A stretch of DNA of 14,124 bases, taken from Proteobacteria bacterium UBA1844. GTDB lineage: Bacteria > Pseudomonadota > Gammaproteobacteria > Steroidobacterales > Woeseiaceae. A program made the translations under genes and the position numbers. The stretch is from NCBI GenBank assembly GCA_002338615.1, contig DDIS01000001.1, forward strand, positions 1 through 14,124, in the 5' to 3' direction. Within the stretch, counting starts at the first letter, position 1; each line of letters opens with the position of its first letter. The notes beneath the pieces are model-generated. The model ran no database searches, was not told the DNA's origin, and saw nothing but the letters and a program-made list of their open reading frames with translations. Shown here in pieces: positions 1 through 7,559 of this stretch.

Positions 1-2
1 AA

Positions 3-590
3 GGCTACCTGCACGGTGACGATGGATCCGGCCAGACCGATGACTACCTGGTCATGATCCATGTCGATCAGTCCGCGCTGGCTGGAAAGGCCGGACGCTC
101 GGCATTGCCAATTGAATCGGTGAAGCGAATGTGCTGCGACAGTCAGGCCGTGGTGCTCACGGAAGACGAGACAGGCGAGCCGCTTGGCATCGGCCGCAAG
201 ACCCGCCTGATACCGAAAGCGATCAAACGGGCCTTATATGCCAGGGATCGTGGTTGCTGCCGGTTCCCGGGCTGCACAAACCGCCGCTACCTGCACGGTC
301 ACCACGTCGAGCACTGGTCGAGAGGTGGCGAGACAAGCCTTGATAACCTGATGTTGCTGTGCACGAAACATCACACGCTGGTGCACGAAGGCGGCTTTCG
401 TATCGAGCGTGACTTCCGGAATAGCTGGAGCTTTTTACGGCCCGATGGCATTGCCGTGCCGGACTGTGGTTACAGCGCGATGGACAGGTTTGACGATTCC
501 GAAAGCTACGCAATTCCTCCAGCGGGAGGATTATTGAGCGTGGCGGAAAAAACTGTATCCGAGCCGGCAGCGCCGGTTTATTTCCACTAG
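3..590 (+). CDS. DUF222-type HNH endonuclease, 5'-truncated by window edge
   Basis: The reading frame is open from base 3 to a TAG at 588-590, so the gene begins before the window; the in-frame ATG at 54 is internal. The visible 195 residues are the C-terminal part of the DUF222/13E12-repeat family, in which a helical N-terminal domain precedes an HNH nuclease. The stretch around IHVDQSALAG and IGRKTRLIPKAIKRAL is typical of the segment just before the nuclease. The HNH core follows: CRFPGC (first zinc cysteine pair), YLHGHHVEHW (catalytic histidine pair), a conserved Asn in LDNLMLLC, then CTKHHTLVHEGGF. All expected catalytic and zinc positions look intact, so the nuclease end is probably functional. 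The biological role of these proteins is not established; they are often multi-copy and have been linked to mobile DNA. It ends 115 bp from the 3' end of a tRNA gene on the other strand. Confidence 0.9.
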   Translation, partial: GYLHGDDGSGQTDDYLVMIHVDQSALAGKAGRSALPIESVKRMCCDSQAVVLTEDETGEPLGIGRKTRLIPKAIKRALYARDRGCCRFPGCTNRRYLHGHHVEHWSRGGETSLDNLMLLCTKHHTLVHEGGFRIERDFRNSWSFLRPDGIAVPDCGYSAMDRFDDSESYAIPPAGGLLSVAEKTVSEPAAPVYFH

Positions 591-705
591 CCAGCGCGCT
601 TCCGACCAACGCTGGCGCCGCCGGTACGCTAAAGTCTGCGCTATTGCACCCAGACCGGTATTCGATTTGCCGTCAGGGGGTTAGTTTTATGTTGCCGTTG
701 ACAAC

Positions 706-779
706 TGGAGCGGGTGAAGGGAATCGAACCCTCATTCGCAGCTTGGGAAGCTGCTGTTCTACCATTGAACTACACCCGC
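706..779 (-). tRNA. tRNA-Gly (anticodon CCC)
   Basis: Read on the minus strand, a 74-nt cloverleaf folds completely. The acceptor stem is GCGGGTG (779-773) paired with CACCCGC (716-710). The D arm has TAGTTCAATGGTAGA, the anticodon stem is GCAGC/GCTGC around the loop TTCCCAA (anticodon CCC), and the T arm contains GGTTCGATTCC. A T discriminator and an encoded CCA complete the 3' end at 709-706. CCC reads the GGG glycine codon. The gene stands alone, not in a tRNA cluster. No strong terminator is visible downstream of the CCA. Confidence 0.96.
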
Positions 780-1048
780 CCACTTGTGGTTTCCCGGCGA
801 TTCTACAGTCTCCGGGACCCCCCATCTACGGTCCCATGGTAAAGGATTGGTGCCAATAGCAATCACACAATCAGGCCCACTCGTCGAAGAATTGCAATAA
901 ATCTCGGGTCGTCCCGCCATTCGGCAAATGAGGGGCTGACTTTCAGGAAGATGACGCCGCGTATACGCGCATCGACCGCGGAATTGAGCAACTCAAAACC
1001 GGTCCGTCCTTATCGTTGCACCAATTTGCGTATTGGCAATGTGACAGC
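780..1048. other. intergenic stretch without a gene
   Basis: This 269-bp stretch between the tRNA-Gly gene and the 3' end of the outer-membrane protein gene has no ORF with a credible start or family resemblance. Apart from the tRNA promoter it holds a perfect 12-bp palindrome (CGCGTATACGCG, 958-969), of a length expected a few times by chance in 14 kb. No clear rho-independent terminator for the gene ending at 1049 was seen. Confidence 0.5.
800..828 (-). promoter_or_regulatory. probable sigma70 promoter of tRNA-Gly
   Basis: On the minus strand a TAGAAT -10 hexamer (805-800, five of six matches to TATAAT) lies 20 nt before the tRNA 5' end. It is followed by a GC-rich discriminator (CGCCGGG), as usual for stringently controlled stable-RNA promoters. 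A 17-bp spacer leads to a weak -35 (TAGATG, 828-823). The assignment rests on the -10 and its position; the -35 match is poor. Confidence 0.45.
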
Positions 1049-1876
1049 TTACTTCGGGAACATCAGCTGTAGCTGCAGTCGCACCTGGTATTCCGGCGCG
1101 GCATCCGGGCTCACGACATTGTAGTAGAGCGATGCCTGCAGGTTGACCGCCTGTTTGCCGAACCGGGTGATCTGCCCGATTCCGAGTCCGATTGGTACCA
1201 GCCACCGTTCACTGCTTTCAGCCTCCCAGTCCGCGGTGATGATAGGTGCGAACGTGAGGTAGCGGCCGGGGCTGGAGGGGAAGTTGTAGTTGACGAACGG
1301 CTGCAACAGGAACTGGTTCACTTCGCCCCGGCCTGAATCCTCTGAGACGGACCAGACATTGTTGACCAGTGCGCCGAATACCCACGGGTTGCCGAGCTTG
1401 AGAACAACCGCGGTCGGCCCGATACCCCATGCACCCTGCCCGAGTCGATCATCGGTCGCCGTATTGAGTTGTGCAACGGCGCCCACACCCCACACAAGGC
1501 CGTCTTTCACTGCCTTTGGCGACAGGAATCCTGATAACTGAATGTCGCCAATGCCATTCTCGCGTTTCGGGTAGACGCCAAAATCGGGTTGGGAGATAAG
1601 CGGAACGATCGTACGAGTGATCAGGTTCCAATCGTCGTTCAGTGAAAATGGTAGTACCGGCTGAATGTTCAGTACCTCCTGAACATCATCTTCGGGGCCC
1701 ATACCGAAATTCATGTTGAGCTGCATCGGCACACTCACGAGATCTGCGACCGGGTTTTGGGCGGCCTTTGCGAGAGCAGCCGCCGCAGCGGCCTGGTCCC
1801 CGCCCTGCGCGAAAGCCGATGGCGCACCCGCTACCGTCAATAGTCCGACTAATGCCAGAGTTTCAATAAATCGCAT
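1049..1876 (-). CDS. outer-membrane beta-barrel protein ('neuromedin U' / phenol MetA-like family)
   Basis: The 275-residue product starts with a clear Sec signal peptide (MRFIETLALVGLLTVAGAPSAFA) with predicted cleavage after AFA at residue 23. A short alanine-rich stretch follows, then the family's typical opening (AAQNPVADLVSVPMQLNMNF). The rest alternates aromatic/hydrophobic and polar residues with Gly-rich turns, as in a transmembrane beta-barrel (for example LQPFVNYNF, WLVPIGLGIG, YQVRLQLQLMF near the C-terminus). Proteins of this type are frequently labelled 'neuromedin U' by database error and resemble the MetA-pathway phenol-degradation barrel family (PF13557); substrate and role are unknown. 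The ATG at 1876 has AAGGTG about 10 nt upstream, and an AGGA directly adjoining it that is too close to be ideal. It is transcribed alone or after the methyltransferase gene 207 bp upstream. Confidence 0.8.
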   Translation of the reverse strand: MRFIETLALVGLLTVAGAPSAFAQGGDQAAAAAALAKAAQNPVADLVSVPMQLNMNFGMGPEDDVQEVLNIQPVLPFSLNDDWNLITRTIVPLISQPDFGVYPKRENGIGDIQLSGFLSPKAVKDGLVWGVGAVAQLNTATDDRLGQGAWGIGPTAVVLKLGNPWVFGALVNNVWSVSEDSGRGEVNQFLLQPFVNYNFPSSPGRYLTFAPIITADWEAESSERWLVPIGLGIGQITRFGKQAVNLQASLYYNVVSPDAAPEYQVRLQLQLMFPK

Positions 1877-2030
1877 TTCCTGTTTGCACCTTGTAAAAAA
1901 ACCGTTGTCGTACTGACTTCGGTCGTTAATGAGTAAATCCGCGTCGGATTGTCAGACTTTGCCGGATCCTCCTGGCGCCGTCCGGTGGCGAGTTTATCAC
2001 TCATTCCGGCACGATCAGAGAAGCATTCGG

Positions 2031-2065
2031 GTACCAGCCGATTTATTTCGGTTGCGTGCCGGTAC
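2031..2065. repeat. imperfect inverted repeat between the methyltransferase and barrel genes
   Basis: GTACC at 2031-2035 pairs with GGTAC at 2061-2065, and an inner CCGA/TCGG pair closes a short loop, giving an interrupted stem. Nearby 1895-1901 is a run of seven A on the plus strand, which is a T tract on the transcribed strand just before the barrel gene. The pieces do not combine into a standard intrinsic terminator, so their role is unclear. The gap itself (1877-2083) contains no gene. Confidence 0.2.
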
Positions 2066-2083
2066 GTTCGACTTGGGCGCAAC

Positions 2084-2905
2084 TCAGCCAGTACTGCATT
2101 TCTGTGCCTTGATCGTAAGCAGCGACACGGACCGATTCTCAAGAATGTCATCCAGCAACTCCTGCGGGTAGCTGGTTACGGAATGCTCCCAGGAGCTTTT
2201 GTCAGCGTCGGGTGTTGGATACCTGTCAAGTGGCGCATAGTTCTCGCGCCACATTTCCAGCACGACGTTTCGCCAGGGCAACGGATCAAACAAGCGGCGA
2301 ATCCGTTCGATATCTCCCGCTATAAACATCTCGTGACCATGCAGGTAAATGGGCGCACAAAAATAGACTGATCCGCCCGGTCGCAATACCCGGTAAATTT
2401 CCGTGAGGCCTGCCGCATGACCGGTCTTCAGGCTGGCGTCTGGCAAGGGTTCGTCCCAATGCTCGATCGACTGTATGCCAGCAACAACATCGAACGAATG
2501 ATCGGGGAAAGGAATATCCGCAACGTGGCCAAATCCGCCTTGTCCGGATGTCGCCGGCTTCTCCCTTGGCAACATTGGTTCAATGCCGGTCCAGGTACCA
2601 CCGGAACTCTTCACCAGCATTCGTGGAATCGAATGTTTGCCGAAACCAATCTCTAGCAGGTCTTTCCCCGCCAGCGAGTGCAGGTTGGCTTCCTGGGCCG
2701 CCGAGACGCATTTGCGAATCGGGCTGCCGAACGGGACTGAACACCGGACACGCAGCGCATCAAATTTCGGACAGCTGTTGCAGGAGACAACCCGTACACC
2801 GCCGTGTTCCTGCCAGTACTGGTCTTTCCATTGGTCCCTGCATCGATCATTGCTGAGTCGCCAGGTGTAGAGGCGTTTGCGAATAGAGTTGCTCAGGGAA
2901 TGCAT
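2084..2905 (-). CDS. class I SAM-dependent methyltransferase
   Basis: The 273-residue cytosolic protein carries a Rossmann-fold methyltransferase core: motif I DLLEIGFGKHSIP (residues 82-94, SAM-binding glycines), an acidic residue after beta-2 in WTGIEP, HVADIPFPDHSFDVVAG (about 127-143, methyltransferase-11 type) and VLRPGGSVYF (173-182). Before the core lies an unusual 75-residue N-terminus with five cysteines (C22, C42, C45, C55, C66); CNSC could bind metal but this is speculative. The C-terminal part has WRENYAPLDRYPTPDADKSSW, which I do not recognise. The substrate cannot be deduced; the architecture resembles methyltransferases found among cell-surface glycan genes, but no such genes are nearby. 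The ATG at 2905 is preceded by purine-rich GGCGAGATGAG. It is the same strand as, and 115 bp downstream of, the zinc metallopeptidase gene. Confidence 0.85.
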   Translation of the reverse strand: MHSLSNSIRKRLYTWRLSNDRCRDQWKDQYWQEHGGVRVVSCNSCPKFDALRVRCSVPFGSPIRKCVSAAQEANLHSLAGKDLLEIGFGKHSIPRMLVKSSGGTWTGIEPMLPREKPATSGQGGFGHVADIPFPDHSFDVVAGIQSIEHWDEPLPDASLKTGHAAGLTEIYRVLRPGGSVYFCAPIYLHGHEMFIAGDIERIRRLFDPLPWRNVVLEMWRENYAPLDRYPTPDADKSSWEHSVTSYPQELLDDILENRSVSLLTIKAQKCSTG

Positions 2906-3020
2906 GACAACTCATCTCGCCGCAGAATTTCTACCCTGCGCGGGTCAGACGCCATTAACACGATCCCCGGCTGCGATTCTGCTCGTCGCATGCATCCCGG
3001 TACTCTGTCCCTGGCCCGGA

Positions 3021-3890
3021 CTAGAGGCTCTCATACGGGATGCCGAACGTGTCGCCATCATCGATACGGCCACTTTGCAATCCCTTGTTGAACCAGCGCA
3101 TGCGCTGTTGCGACGTGCCGTGTGTAAATGCGTGTGGTGTGATACGGCCCTGGGTGCGCGACTGGATGGCATCGTCGCCGATCTGGTTGGCCGCCCGCAT
3201 CGCCTCCTCGATGTCACCGTGATCAAGGTATTCCTGGTTATTCTTCGCCCAGACGCCCGCCAGGTAGTCGGCCTGCAACTCAAGGCGCACGGAATACTGG
3301 TTGTAGTCCGGTTTGCCGCGCATCGCGGCAACCTTGTCGGAGATGCCGAGCAAAGTCTGTACGTGGTGGCCTATTTCGTGCGCTATCACATAGGCTTGTG
3401 CGAAATCGCCCGGCGCATCGAACTCCTGCTCAAGGCTGTCGTAGAAACTGAGGTCGATATAAACCTTCTGGTCAGCGGGGCAGTAAAACGGGCCCATTCG
3501 TGCATCACCAACGCCACAAGCACTCGGGTACCTGTCTCGAAAGACAACCAGTTCGGGGGCCTGGTATTGCCTGCCGAGGCGCTGAAACTCGCGGCCCCAG
3601 ACGTCCTCTGTGTCCGCCAGCACGACCGCGACGAACTGCAGTCGCTCCTCTTCCTCGGGTGTCGCGCGATACTCCACCTCTTTGACCTGGCCGCCGCCAA
3701 GCAAGGTTGCCGGATCGAATAAGCCGAGTTGCCAGCCGACCAAACCGAGGCCGATCAGGACAAGAATGCCCTTGAAGCCAAACAACCTGCCAACCATTTG
3801 CAGCAGCACCCCGATCGATGCCGTGCCAACCACTTTGCGTCCGCGAGCATCGTCGACGTTGGTGCTCTGCCTGCGACCTTTCCATTCCAT
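3021..3890 (-). CDS. ypfJ: neutral zinc metallopeptidase, YpfJ/KPN_02809 family
   Basis: The 289-residue protein matches the YpfJ family (PF04228) along its length. A basic N-terminus (MEWKGRRQSTNVDDARGR) is followed by a single hydrophobic segment (about residues 38-58), which should anchor it in the inner membrane. The soluble domain has VFRDRYPSACG, GPFYCPADQKVYIDLSF and the zinc site HEIGHH (171-176), with RLELQADYLAGVW (about 202-214) giving the third ligand region. The end, TPHAFTHGTSQQRMRWFNKGLQSG, is also typical. The physiological substrate is unknown. The ATG at 3890 has AAGG about 7 nt upstream. It is divergent from the Bax-like gene across 191 bp. Confidence 0.93.
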   Translation of the reverse strand: MEWKGRRQSTNVDDARGRKVVGTASIGVLLQMVGRLFGFKGILVLIGLGLVGWQLGLFDPATLLGGGQVKEVEYRATPEEEERLQFVAVVLADTEDVWGREFQRLGRQYQAPELVVFRDRYPSACGVGDARMGPFYCPADQKVYIDLSFYDSLEQEFDAPGDFAQAYVIAHEIGHHVQTLLGISDKVAAMRGKPDYNQYSVRLELQADYLAGVWAKNNQEYLDHGDIEEAMRAANQIGDDAIQSRTQGRITPHAFTHGTSQQRMRWFNKGLQSGRIDDGDTFGIPYESL

Positions 3891-4081
3891 ACTCTGACCT
3901 TCCCCGTATCCGATTTTCAGCGCGGTCCCGCGAACCGGCCAAGGCCGAACGCATCAAGAATTTGCGAACCGGTATCATGCTGCGCTGACGTCAGCTTGTC
4001 CAACCTGTCGGTTGCCGTGCTCCTGGCCTGCCAAAAATCGGCAGCCGGATTGCTGAAATTAGGCTACAGTATGACCCGTCC
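3891..4081. promoter_or_regulatory. divergent promoter region with a central palindrome
   Basis: This 191-bp gap separates the starts of the ypfJ-like gene (minus) and the bax-like gene (plus), so it must carry promoters for both. A perfect 12-bp palindrome GCTGACGTCAGC (3984-3995) sits within a few bases of its midpoint. A second small stem, CTGCC/GGCAG around an A-rich loop (4028-4044), lies 38 bp before the bax-like start. I could not identify convincing -35/-10 pairs on either strand. A 12-bp palindrome alone is not statistically rare in a window of this size. Confidence 0.35.
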
Positions 4082-5107
4082 ATGAAACGAATAGCCGTTA
4101 TGCTCCTGTCTTTGTTGCCACTCGTCGCGCAGGCGGACGATTGGTCGGACAGCGACATCGTCGTGTTCTCGCACATCGATGAAATCACGGACTGGTTCAC
4201 AACGAAGGGCTTTTGGCTTGAGCAGAATCACGCGGCAGAACAGGATGTCCCGTACGTTGTCCTGACCGGCATCAGCGATCGCTGGCAGGACACGGCGCAG
4301 CAGCTGCCGGTAGCAGAAAAGAAAGATATTTTTTACCACTTCATGTTACCGCTGGTACTGCATGCAAACCACATGGTGCTGGAGCGTCGCGAAGACGTGT
4401 TGCAGATGCGCGCGACGCTGGCTGCAGGCAATCACCTGTCCGACACGGATTTTCAGACGCTACGCGAGGGCGCGGTGCTGCTACGCGTAATCGATACGGG
4501 TACGGCCGCGAAACTGAATCCGGCCAGCCCCGAATTGGGAGGCATTATCGAGGAGCTCTTGTACCGGCTTGATGTCATACCTGCGGGGCTGGTCCTCGGG
4601 CAGGCGGCCTATGAAAGCGGTTATGGCACATCCCGGTTTGCTGCCGAGGGCAACGCGCTGTTTGGTCAATGGAGTTTCGGTGGCGCGGGCCTCGTACCCG
4701 AGCAGCAGCGCAAGCAACTCGGCGATCACCGCATTACGACTTTCGAGTGGCCGTTTGACAGCGTGCGTGCCTATTACCTCAACCTGATGTCACACCCGGC
4801 CTACGAAGATTTTCGGCGCTTGCGTGCCGAACTGAATGCCAAAGGCAAGACCCCGACATCGCTGCAGCTGGCGGACGGTCTGTCGCACTACTCGGAGCGT
4901 GGCCAGGAATATGTGGATACTTTGAAGGGTATCATTCGCGTCAACAAGCTCGACCTGGCTGACACAGCGCAGCTTCGCGATGAAGCCGCAACATTCGTCG
5001 TTATCGCGGAAGATGACGCTGATGCACTGCACTTGCGTGAGGAGATCAAAACCATGCGTGCCAAGGGACAGCTTGACGAAATCGTTGCACGCATGCGGCT
5101 TGATTAA
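4082..5107 (+). CDS. bax: exported Bax-like beta-N-acetylglucosaminidase
   Basis: The 341-residue protein starts with a signal peptide (MKRIAVMLLSLLPLVAQA, cleavage after AQA near residue 18). Its C-terminal half is a glucosaminidase domain (PF01832, GH73-like) of the Bax type: PAGLVLGQAAYESGYGTSRF with the probable catalytic Glu178, then EGNALFGQW, FEWPFDSVRAYYLNLMSHPAY and LSHYSERGQEYVDTLKGII. Such enzymes cleave the GlcNAc-MurNAc bond of peptidoglycan in the periplasm. The N-terminal region contains KKDIFYHFMLPLVLHAN, also typical of Bax. At 341 residues it is longer than the E. coli homologue as I remember it (about 270), the excess being in the N-terminal part and an acidic C-terminal tail. 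The start is fixed by the signal peptide; no good Shine-Dalgarno is present. The stop is 1 bp from that of the convergent gene. Confidence 0.88.
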   Translation: MKRIAVMLLSLLPLVAQADDWSDSDIVVFSHIDEITDWFTTKGFWLEQNHAAEQDVPYVVLTGISDRWQDTAQQLPVAEKKDIFYHFMLPLVLHANHMVLERREDVLQMRATLAAGNHLSDTDFQTLREGAVLLRVIDTGTAAKLNPASPELGGIIEELLYRLDVIPAGLVLGQAAYESGYGTSRFAAEGNALFGQWSFGGAGLVPEQQRKQLGDHRITTFEWPFDSVRAYYLNLMSHPAYEDFRRLRAELNAKGKTPTSLQLADGLSHYSERGQEYVDTLKGIIRVNKLDLADTAQLRDEAATFVVIAEDDADALHLREEIKTMRAKGQLDEIVARMRLD

Positions 5108-5108
5108 C

Positions 5109-5729
5109 TCAAAAGCGAACGACGATCCCGGCGAAGGTTTCCAGCTGTGAGAACACGGTTGCGTCAACCTTGATCGCACAGACATTTGCGGCTGGCCCGG
5201 TGCGGCAAAAGAGATCGGTACTGTTTTGCGTGAAGACTCCGCGCATGCGCGCTTCAAGCCGAAGGCCAATACGCGATGTCGGCAATATCCGGAGACCGAG
5301 ACCGAGCGAGCCGGACACGAAGGTGTCACTTCCCGAACCTTGCGCCTCGGTCTGCATATGTGTCGCACCGACTGTCATTGCGAGGTAGGGCTGTACCTTG
5401 TCACCATCCCAAAGATAGGTGCCGCCGAGTTCCAGCGTCTGTGATTTGAGATCGATGACACTGTCGGCCGCGGCCACACCGCTTAGCTCCGCCTGCGTGC
5501 TCTGCATGGAATAGTACACTTCGTACTGCGTACTGCCTTTCGCTTTATGGTTCCAGATAAGGCCAAAGCTTGCGTCATCATCCGCTTCATACGAGGCGTC
5601 ACTGTCCTCAACGTCGAACGAACCACCGAAGCGGTATCCGCCGAACGCGGTCAGCTCATTTTCCCCGACTTCTGCACTTGCATTTGCAGCCAGCAATAGC
5701 AATGCAACGCATACGAATGTTCTTGTCAT
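5109..5729 (-). CDS. small outer-membrane beta-barrel protein (OmpA-barrel-like)
   Basis: The 206-residue product has a signal peptide (MTRTFVCVALLLLAANASA, cleavage after residue 19) and then an eight-strand-like barrel: GGYRFGGSFDV, ASFGLIWNHKAK, QYEVYYSMQSTQAEL, LELGGTYLWD, VQPYLAMTVGATHM, LGLGLRILPTSRIGLRLEARMRG. It ends in FAGIVVRF, whose terminal phenylalanine is the standard BAM recognition signal. Cys175 and Cys184 lie in the last extracellular loop and could form a disulfide. The function is unknown. A Shine-Dalgarno AAGGGA lies about 10 nt before the ATG at 5729. It lies 60 bp downstream of the antiporter gene on the same strand with no terminator between, so co-transcription is possible. 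Confidence 0.85.
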   Translation of the reverse strand: MTRTFVCVALLLLAANASAEVGENELTAFGGYRFGGSFDVEDSDASYEADDDASFGLIWNHKAKGSTQYEVYYSMQSTQAELSGVAAADSVIDLKSQTLELGGTYLWDGDKVQPYLAMTVGATHMQTEAQGSGSDTFVSGSLGLGLRILPTSRIGLRLEARMRGVFTQNSTDLFCRTGPAANVCAIKVDATVFSQLETFAGIVVRF

Positions 5730-5789
5730 GAATGTTTTGTCCCTTTAGAAAAGTTGCCTGTTCAAGACTCCGCCACTGCTGGCAATTCT

Positions 5790-7250
5790 TCAGGCTGCCG
5801 TGCCTGCCACTTTTGGTTCGATGCGCCGGATTGTAAACCCGGTGTAGCCATAGATCACGGATACCAGCGGTACAAGCAGATTAAAAAAGGCGAACGGCAT
5901 GTAGCTCAACGTAGCGACGCCAAGCGTGCTTGCCATGAATGCACCGCAGGTATTCCAGGGAACGAGTGGTGAGGTAACGGTACCGGAATCTTCGATGACA
6001 CGAGACAGGTTGCGCGGGTCGAGATTGCGCCGCTCAAACTCGGCCTTGTACATCCGGCCCGGCAAGACGATCGCCATGTACTGGTCCGCCGCCACGACGT
6101 TCAGGCCGATACAACTCAACACGACGGTTAAGATCAGGGAACCGGTCGATTTGGCAGCGCGCAGGGTGGACTCTATGAGCTTGTCCAGCATGCCAGCGTG
6201 CTCAAGTACCGCGCCGAATGACATCGCCGAGAGAATCAGCCAAATCGTCACGAGCATGTTGCTCATGCCACCGCGCGTCAGCAAATTATCGACTGCAGCA
6301 ACACCCGTATTAGCCACATAGCCATTTGCAAGAGCCATGACAACACCTTTGGTCATTGCAAAACCGGCTGGCAACTCTGGCGATGCGGCGAAAGCGAGCA
6401 CAACATCGGGCTGCAGGATCAAAGCCAGGATGCCACCGAGTAGCGCGCCAAACAGGATTGTTGGCAATGGCGGGATTTTCTTGAACGCCATCACGAAAAC
6501 GACGACCAGCGGCAGCAAGGCAATCAGGTTGATGTTAAACGCGTCGTTCATCGCTGCCATGAGACTATCGAGCGCATGACTGTTCGCTGGCACGTCCTGG
6601 GCGAGTCCAACAGCGGCGAACATCAGTAATGCGAGCAGCATGGCCGGTGTCGTGGTCCACATCATATGCCGGATATGCTCGAATATGTCGACGTCGACGA
6701 GGCCGGGGGCGAGGTTTGTGGTATCCGAGAGTGGCGACATCTTGTCGCCAAAATAAGCGCCGGACACGACGGCGCCCGCAGCGATCGCCGGTGACAGGTT
6801 CAGGCCGATGGCGACGCCGATGAGTGCAATGCCCAGGGTACCGGCTACGGTCCAGGAACTGCCGGTAGACAGCCCCGCGATGGCGCAGATCAGGCAGGTC
6901 GTCGCAAAAAACCAGTGCGGGTTGAGTAGCTCGAGCCCGTAGTAGACCAGCGTCGGTACCGTGCCCGACATCAGCCAGGTGCCGATGAGCGCGCCGACGG
7001 ACAGCAGTATAAGAATGGCGCCCATCGCGGAGCTGATCCCGGCAACGATGGCTTTTAGTATGCCATCCCAGCTGCGGCCGTTTTTAATCGCGATAATCGC
7101 TGCAATAGCGGCGCCCAGGGTGAGAGCGATCTGGATGGAGCCCGATGAGGCGTCCGAACCAAACAGGTAAACCGACATACTCAACAGCAGGACCAGCGCG
7201 ATGACTGGAATCAATGAGTCGAGCATGCTCGGGCTTTTCGAGACCGTCAC
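5790..7250 (-). CDS. nhaC: Na+/H+ antiporter, NhaC family
   Basis: This is a 486-residue inner-membrane protein with about eleven to twelve hydrophobic segments. Two motifs place it in the NhaC family: GAYFGDKMSPLSDTTNLAP (164-182) and EDSGTVTSPLVPWNTCG (420-436), with SGSSW near residue 131 and VVAADQYMAIVLPGRM (385-400). NhaC proteins exchange internal Na+ for external H+ (some paralogues exchange carboxylic or amino acids), which helps with salt and pH stress. The start is a GTG at 7250; it has AGGAAG just upstream (7259-7254), whereas the ATG at residue 9 has no ribosome site. The length matches the family. The outer-membrane barrel gene follows after 60 bp. Confidence 0.93.
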   Translation of the reverse strand: MTVSKSPSMLDSLIPVIALVLLLSMSVYLFGSDASSGSIQIALTLGAAIAAIIAIKNGRSWDGILKAIVAGISSAMGAILILLSVGALIGTWLMSGTVPTLVYYGLELLNPHWFFATTCLICAIAGLSTGSSWTVAGTLGIALIGVAIGLNLSPAIAAGAVVSGAYFGDKMSPLSDTTNLAPGLVDVDIFEHIRHMMWTTTPAMLLALLMFAAVGLAQDVPANSHALDSLMAAMNDAFNINLIALLPLVVVFVMAFKKIPPLPTILFGALLGGILALILQPDVVLAFAASPELPAGFAMTKGVVMALANGYVANTGVAAVDNLLTRGGMSNMLVTIWLILSAMSFGAVLEHAGMLDKLIESTLRAAKSTGSLILTVVLSCIGLNVVAADQYMAIVLPGRMYKAEFERRNLDPRNLSRVIEDSGTVTSPLVPWNTCGAFMASTLGVATLSYMPFAFFNLLVPLVSVIYGYTGFTIRRIEPKVAGTAA

Positions 7251-7559
7251 AGGCTTCCTGTTTTGTTATGTTTAACGCGCTTCCACTGCATCGAAGCTCT
7301 ACCCCCTGGCCGTTGGTATTTTCGTGACATGGCATCCTGAGCCATGCAAAGCGTCGAGGCAAGTGTTCTATCACCTGCTGGCACATCGCATCCTCGGTCA
7401 GGGGCTACACACGGGATATGATGCGTTTACTGTACAATAGCGCAGCTTGTCGCGACGGCTTTAAGCGCAGGTCAGCCTGATATTGGCATTCCATACTAGC
7501 ACCATCGGAAGCGGAGGCCTGGACCAACAATTTATGCGTGAATTTTCGGGTTGGAGTGC
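7251..7559. promoter_or_regulatory. divergent intergenic region between nhaC and the nucleotide-transporter-like gene
   Basis: There is no credible gene in these 309 bp. They contain an inverted repeat CATGGC/GCCATG with a 7-nt loop (7328-7346), 78 bp before the antiporter start. They also contain a TACAAT hexamer (7433-7438), a possible -10 for the plus-strand operon about 120 bp before its start; no -35 fits it. The sequence around that hexamer (7430-7445) has CTGT-N9-CAG spacing reminiscent of half of a LexA box, but the second half is poor. A long 5' leader of the carrier mRNA is therefore possible. Confidence 0.35.

Noticed and set aside
958..969. Palindrome CGCGTATACGCG in the intergenic region right of the tRNA
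   Set aside because: It is not near a gene start and its length is expected by chance in 14 kb.
2877..3722. Plus-strand open frame (281 codons) opposite the zinc metallopeptidase gene
   Set aside because: The minus strand has the HEIGHH zinc site and full family match; the plus-strand translation resembles nothing.
7428..7447. LexA-box-like sequence upstream of the nucleotide-carrier gene
   Set aside because: The left half (TACTGTA) fits the gammaproteobacterial LexA consensus but the right half is GCAG instead of ACAG and the centre is not AT-rich; about 11 of 20 positions match. No SOS-type gene is adjacent.
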